Source of the DNA: UMGS1071 sp045638545
GTDB taxonomy: Bacteria; Bacillota; Clostridia; Oscillospirales; Acutalibacteraceae
NCBI GenBank assembly: GCA_045638545.1
Contig: JAZUBL010000046.1
Span: 1 to 16,132, forward strand
DNA length: 16,132 nt
Reading direction: 5' to 3'
Within the stretch, counting starts at the first letter, position 1. Every line of letters begins with the position of its first letter. Of this stretch, positions 13,588-16,132 are shown piece by piece. The position numbers and the translations under genes are program-made. The notes under the pieces were generated by a model. It ran no database searches. It was not told where the DNA came from and saw nothing but the letters and a program-made list of their open reading frames with translations.

Positions 13588-14631
13588 TTAAATGGAATGG
13601 ATTGCTGTGTAAGGCTGCGGATTTTCCGCAAAGGTGCAGTTCTCTGCACATACGCATTGTACCTTTACGCCCTCAGCAACAGTTACGTTGTCAAGAACTG
13701 TATTCGGACCAATGGAGCAGAGTCTGCCAATGGTAGTTTTGCCCTTCAGGATGGTGGAAGGCAGGATAGTCACATGGCTGTCGATGGTAACATCCGGGCC
13801 AATAATCACGCCGTCACGGCAAGGAATTTCCGTACCGTTTGCCATCCATGCATCCAGAATTCTGTTGCGGGCAATGGTGTTCAGCTGGTTCAGCTGGAGA
13901 CAGTCATTGGCGCCCAGAACAGTGGTTGCATCTGTTGTTTTGAAGCCGTCTGCTTTTTTTCCGTTTTCCAGCAAAAGCTTGACCGCATCCGGCAGGTAAT
14001 ATTCACCCTGCGCATTGTTGTTGGAAATTTTATGTAAAACCGAGAGCAGGTCGTCAATAGCGAACCAGTATGCGCCCGAGTTTACTTCATGGATCTGTTT
14101 GATTTCCTCAGAAGCATCCTTCTGCTCCACAATGGAGGAGAGGAGGCCTGTTTCCGGATCTCTCACAATTCGGCCGTAGCCAAACGGATCGTCCAGAACA
14201 GCGGAGATCACAGTAACAGCGTTGCCGTTTTTGGTGTGGAGCGCCAGTGCCTCGCCGATAATTTCCGGAGAGAGAAATGGTGCATCGCCGCTGAGGATGA
14301 GCACATTGCCGCCGCTGTTGGCTTTGAGGAACTCCTCCGCCATCATAACAGCATGGGCTGTGCCTTTGCGTTCTGTCTGCAGCGCCGTTTGCAGGCGGAG
14401 ACATTCAGTTTCGTTTTGCGCGCACTGCAGGTAAGCTTCTACCTCTTCGTGCTTAAAGCCGGTAACTACACACATATCGTGAATGCCGGCCTCGCAGACT
14501 GCATCCATAACCCAGCGGAGCATTGGCTTAAAGAGCACATTGGAGAGGACTTTCGGATGATTGGATTTCATTCGTTTGCCTTCGCCTGCTGCCAGGATCA
14601 CAGCGCAGTTGGATGGAACATTATGCATCAT
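13588..14631 (-). CDS. glmU: Short GlmU-like UDP-GlcNAc pyrophosphorylase (truncated acetyltransferase domain)
   Basis: The N-terminal nucleotidyltransferase domain is intact: VILAAGEGKRMKSNHPKVL (11-29), ERKGTAHAV, ILSGDAPFL, GYGRIVRD, EVNSGAYWF and QGEYYLPDAV, which together make UDP-GlcNAc from GlcNAc-1-P and UTP. The C-terminal left-handed beta-helix begins (GVIIGPDVTIDSHVTI, then LKGKTTIG and IGPNTVLDNVTV) but stops after about 75 residues. The protein is 347 aa instead of the usual ~455, so the acetyltransferase active site is absent. No continuing helix repeats are seen in the 46 nt before prs, so this is not a simple frameshift. The ATG at 14631 is chosen because AAGGA lies 9 nt upstream; a TTG three codons earlier abuts that site. 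It heads the operon and has its own promoter. Confidence 0.93.
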   Translation of the reverse strand: MMHNVPSNCAVILAAGEGKRMKSNHPKVLSNVLFKPMLRWVMDAVCEAGIHDMCVVTGFKHEEVEAYLQCAQNETECLRLQTALQTERKGTAHAVMMAEEFLKANSGGNVLILSGDAPFLSPEIIGEALALHTKNGNAVTVISAVLDDPFGYGRIVRDPETGLLSSIVEQKDASEEIKQIHEVNSGAYWFAIDDLLSVLHKISNNNAQGEYYLPDAVKLLLENGKKADGFKTTDATTVLGANDCLQLNQLNTIARNRILDAWMANGTEIPCRDGVIIGPDVTIDSHVTILPSTILKGKTTIGRLCSIGPNTVLDNVTVAEGVKVQCVCAENCTFAENPQPYTAIHSI

Positions 14632-14640
14632 GTAATTCAA

Positions 14641-14645
14641 TCCTT
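14641..14645 (-). promoter_or_regulatory. Ribosome binding site that fixes the glmU start
   Basis: On the minus strand AAGGA is followed by 9 nt and then ATG (14631). The alternative TTG at 14640 directly touches this site and could not be used with it. Confidence 0.65.
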
Positions 14646-14679
14646 ATGTTTATATTTATAGGTATACATAACTAAATAC

Positions 14680-14708
14680 ATTATCGCAGTAAAGTACTTG
14701 TTTTGCAA
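14680..14708 (-). promoter_or_regulatory. Promoter of the glmU-prs-pth-mfd operon (TTGCAA-17-GATAAT)
   Basis: On the minus strand -35 TTGCAA (complement of 14703-14708) and -10 GATAAT (complement of 14680-14685) are 17 nt apart, and TGC before the -10 makes it an extended -10. The leader would be about 40 nt. It is the only good promoter seen for the four-gene operon. Confidence 0.78.
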
Positions 14709-14799
14709 GGGATATTTGTAAAAATATTAGAAAATTGTAAAAGGAAGGGCACTTTTCATGAGAATTACGAAGAAATTATGCATTTTATTCTTTAAATGA

Positions 14800-14828
14800 T
14801 GGAAATTACATCCGAGATTTGATATAAT
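14800..14828 (+). promoter_or_regulatory. ppdK promoter (TGGAAA-17-TATAAT, extended -10)
   Basis: A perfect -10 TATAAT (14823-14828) is preceded by TG plus one base (14820-14821), an extended -10. TGGAAA (14800-14805) is a 4/6 match to the -35 at 17-nt spacing. It faces away from the glmU promoter. Confidence 0.72.
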
Positions 14829-14839
14829 AAATTGGAATT

Positions 14840-14866
14840 GGCCAAATCAGGGGATTTCCCCGGGCC
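14840..14866 (+). other. Possible hairpin in the ppdK leader
   Basis: GGCC (14840-14843) can pair with GGCC (14863-14866), enclosing GGGG (14850-14853) with CCCC (14858-14861). It lies in the ~80-nt leader between the promoter and the ribosome site. It has no T-tract directly after it. It could affect mRNA stability or expression; no known riboswitch pattern was recognised. Confidence 0.35.
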
Positions 14867-14917
14867 GATACTTTATTGTTTTAAACTGATTTTGTTATAT
14901 TCTAGGAGGTAATACTA

Positions 14918-16132
14918 ATGAGCCATAAGTACGTTTACTTATTCTCTGAAGGCAACGGCACCATGCGTGAGCTTCTGGGCGGCAAGGGTGCAAACCTGGC
15001 TGAAATGACAAGCCTGGGCATGCCTGTTCCACAGGGTTTCACAATTTCCACCGAGGCCTGCACACAGTATTATGAGGATGGCCGTCACATCAATGAGGAG
15101 ATCGAAGCACAGGTTTACGAGTACCTTGCAAAGATGGAAGAAATCTGCGGCAAGAAGTTCGGTGACCTGGAGAACCCACTGCTGGTTTCTGTTCGTTCCG
15201 GTGCTAGAGCATCCATGCCAGGCATGATGGATACAATCCTCAACCTGGGTCTGAACGACGTTGTAGTAGAAGGTTTTGCAAAGTTCACAAACAACCCACG
15301 CTTTGCATATGACTCCTACCGCCGTTTCATCCAGATGTTCTCCGACGTTGTTATGGAGCTTTCCAAGAAGCGTTTCGAAGAAATCATCGACCAGATGAAG
15401 GCTGAAAAGGGCGTTGAAATGGATACAGAGCTGGATGCAGACGACATGAAGGAACTGATCAAGCGCTTCAAGGCTTTCTACAAGGAAGAGAAGGGCGAAG
15501 ATTTCCCACAGGATCCAAAGGTTCAGCTGCTTGAGTCCATCAAGGCTGTTTTCCGTTCCTGGGACAACCCAAGAGCAAACGTATACCGCCGCATGAACGA
15601 GATCCCATACAGCTGGGGTACTGCAGTTAACGTACAGTCCATGGTATTCGGCAACTCCGGCGATAATTCCGGTACAGGTGTAGCATTTACACGTGACCCA
15701 TCCACAGGTGAGAAGAAGCTCTACGGTGAGTATCTCTTCAACGCACAGGGTGAAGACGTTGTTGCTGGTATCCGCACACCAATGAAGATCGCATCTCTCC
15801 ACGAGACAATGCCGGAAGTTTACGATCAGTTTGTAGAGATCGCAAACAAGCTGGAGCACCACTACCGCGATATGCAGGATATGGAGTTCACTATTGAAAA
15901 CGGTAAGCTCTACATGCTGCAGACAAGAAACGGCAAGCGTACAGCAGCTGCTGCTCTGAAGATCGCAGTTGATCTGGTAGACGAAGGCATGATCACAGAG
16001 GAAGAAGCAATCCTCCGTGTAGATCCAAAGCAGCTCGACTCCCTGCTCCACCCACAGTTTGCTGATGCAGCACTGAAGAGAGCAGAGCCAATCGGCAAGG
16101 GTCTCCCAGCATCCCCAGGTGCAGCTTGCGGC
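14918..16132 (+). CDS. ppdK: Pyruvate, phosphate dikinase (N-terminal 405 residues, cut by window end)
   Basis: This enzyme interconverts pyruvate, ATP and phosphate with PEP, AMP and pyrophosphate; in anaerobes it often runs toward pyruvate to gain ATP from pyrophosphate, or toward PEP for gluconeogenesis. The visible part is the ATP-grasp domain: YLFSEG (7-12), LLGGKGANLAEMTSLGMPVP (19-38), SVRSGARASMPGMMDTILNL (90-109), GTGVAFTRDPSTGE, and QTRNGKRTA, ending at the start of the phosphohistidine domain (GKGLPASPGAACG). Full length is normally ~875 aa, so the catalytic His and PEP domain lie beyond the window. AGGAGGT (14904-14910) sits 7 nt before the ATG. Strong codon bias points to high expression. 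It is divergent from glmU. Confidence 0.98.
   Translation, partial: MSHKYVYLFSEGNGTMRELLGGKGANLAEMTSLGMPVPQGFTISTEACTQYYEDGRHINEEIEAQVYEYLAKMEEICGKKFGDLENPLLVSVRSGARASMPGMMDTILNLGLNDVVVEGFAKFTNNPRFAYDSYRRFIQMFSDVVMELSKKRFEEIIDQMKAEKGVEMDTELDADDMKELIKRFKAFYKEEKGEDFPQDPKVQLLESIKAVFRSWDNPRANVYRRMNEIPYSWGTAVNVQSMVFGNSGDNSGTGVAFTRDPSTGEKKLYGEYLFNAQGEDVVAGIRTPMKIASLHETMPEVYDQFVEIANKLEHHYRDMQDMEFTIENGKLYMLQTRNGKRTAAAALKIAVDLVDEGMITEEEAILRVDPKQLDSLLHPQFADAALKRAEPIGKGLPASPGAACG

Noticed and set aside
14632..14640. TTG start for glmU at 14640
   Set aside because: The ribosome site AAGGA touches this codon, whereas the ATG at 14631 lies at a workable 9 nt.
14939..16051. A 370-codon open frame on the minus strand opposite ppdK
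   Set aside because: Shadow of the highly biased ppdK coding sequence; the translation is Cys/His/Val-rich and has no ribosome site.
1..16132. CRISPR arrays, transposons, prophage modules, riboswitches or toxin-antitoxin pairs
   Set aside because: No regularly spaced repeats, no transposase-like protein, no integrase and no recognisable riboswitch core were found on either strand; the small unknown genes do not form a pair.

Overview
This is a bacterial chromosomal window, most likely from a Bacillota (Firmicutes) of class Clostridia. Evidence for this is the gene order glmU-prs-pth-mfd (the Bacillus order gcaD-prs-ctc-spoVC-yabK-mfd minus the small genes), Shine-Dalgarno sites close to AGGAGG before most genes, A-tract/T-tract intrinsic terminators, a pyruvate phosphate dikinase, and 5S/tRNA sequences of Gram-positive type. 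A Ruminococcaceae/Oscillospiraceae-like gut anaerobe fits, but that is inference. Most of the window is ordinary core genome of moderate GC. Three visibly AT-rich genes (318-569, 599-1354, 7660-8157) are the accessory-looking exceptions.

Layout. 1-299: 3' end of an rRNA operon (5S tail, tRNA-Asn, and a CAT-anticodon tRNA that looks like the lysidine-type tRNA-Ile2), with terminator-like hairpins after each tRNA. 318-1354: a small unknown ORF converging on a lipoprotein gene, sharing a bidirectional terminator. 1370-3643: rpe (with the lipoprotein gene directly downstream), then rarA with a short rubredoxin-like gene. 3752-5841: glyA and nth, divergent, each with its own promoter. 5871-7544: a tRNA-Val gene with a perfect consensus promoter, a terminator, then glpK. 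7574-8342: an AT-rich island with one orphan gene of unknown function. 8387-14631: the minus-strand housekeeping operon glmU-prs-pth-mfd. 14820-16132: divergent ppdK, cut by the window end.

How the genes work together. rpe (pentose phosphate pathway) and prs (PRPP synthesis) feed nucleotide synthesis. glyA supplies one-carbon units. glpK and ppdK connect glycerol and pyruvate/PEP metabolism. rarA, nth and mfd are DNA replication and repair functions. glmU makes UDP-GlcNAc, but here it is a shortened form that has lost the catalytic part of its acetyltransferase domain. pth recycles peptidyl-tRNA.

No stretch over 300 bases lacks a gene. The longest gaps are 14632-14917 (divergent glmU/ppdK promoters and a structured ppdK leader) and 8158-8386 (3' flank of the orphan gene plus the terminator shared with mfd).

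I found no convincing new multi-gene system: no CRISPR, no transposase, no recognisable defence cassette. The most unusual pattern is a recurring arrangement. Four genes (the CAT-anticodon tRNA, the 318-569 ORF, glpK and pth) each lie just behind an intrinsic-terminator-like hairpin, with no room or no visible promoter in between. This implies read-through, antitermination or attenuation. The next most interesting items are the orphan AT-rich gene at 7660-8157 with its flanking sequence, and the truncated GlmU.
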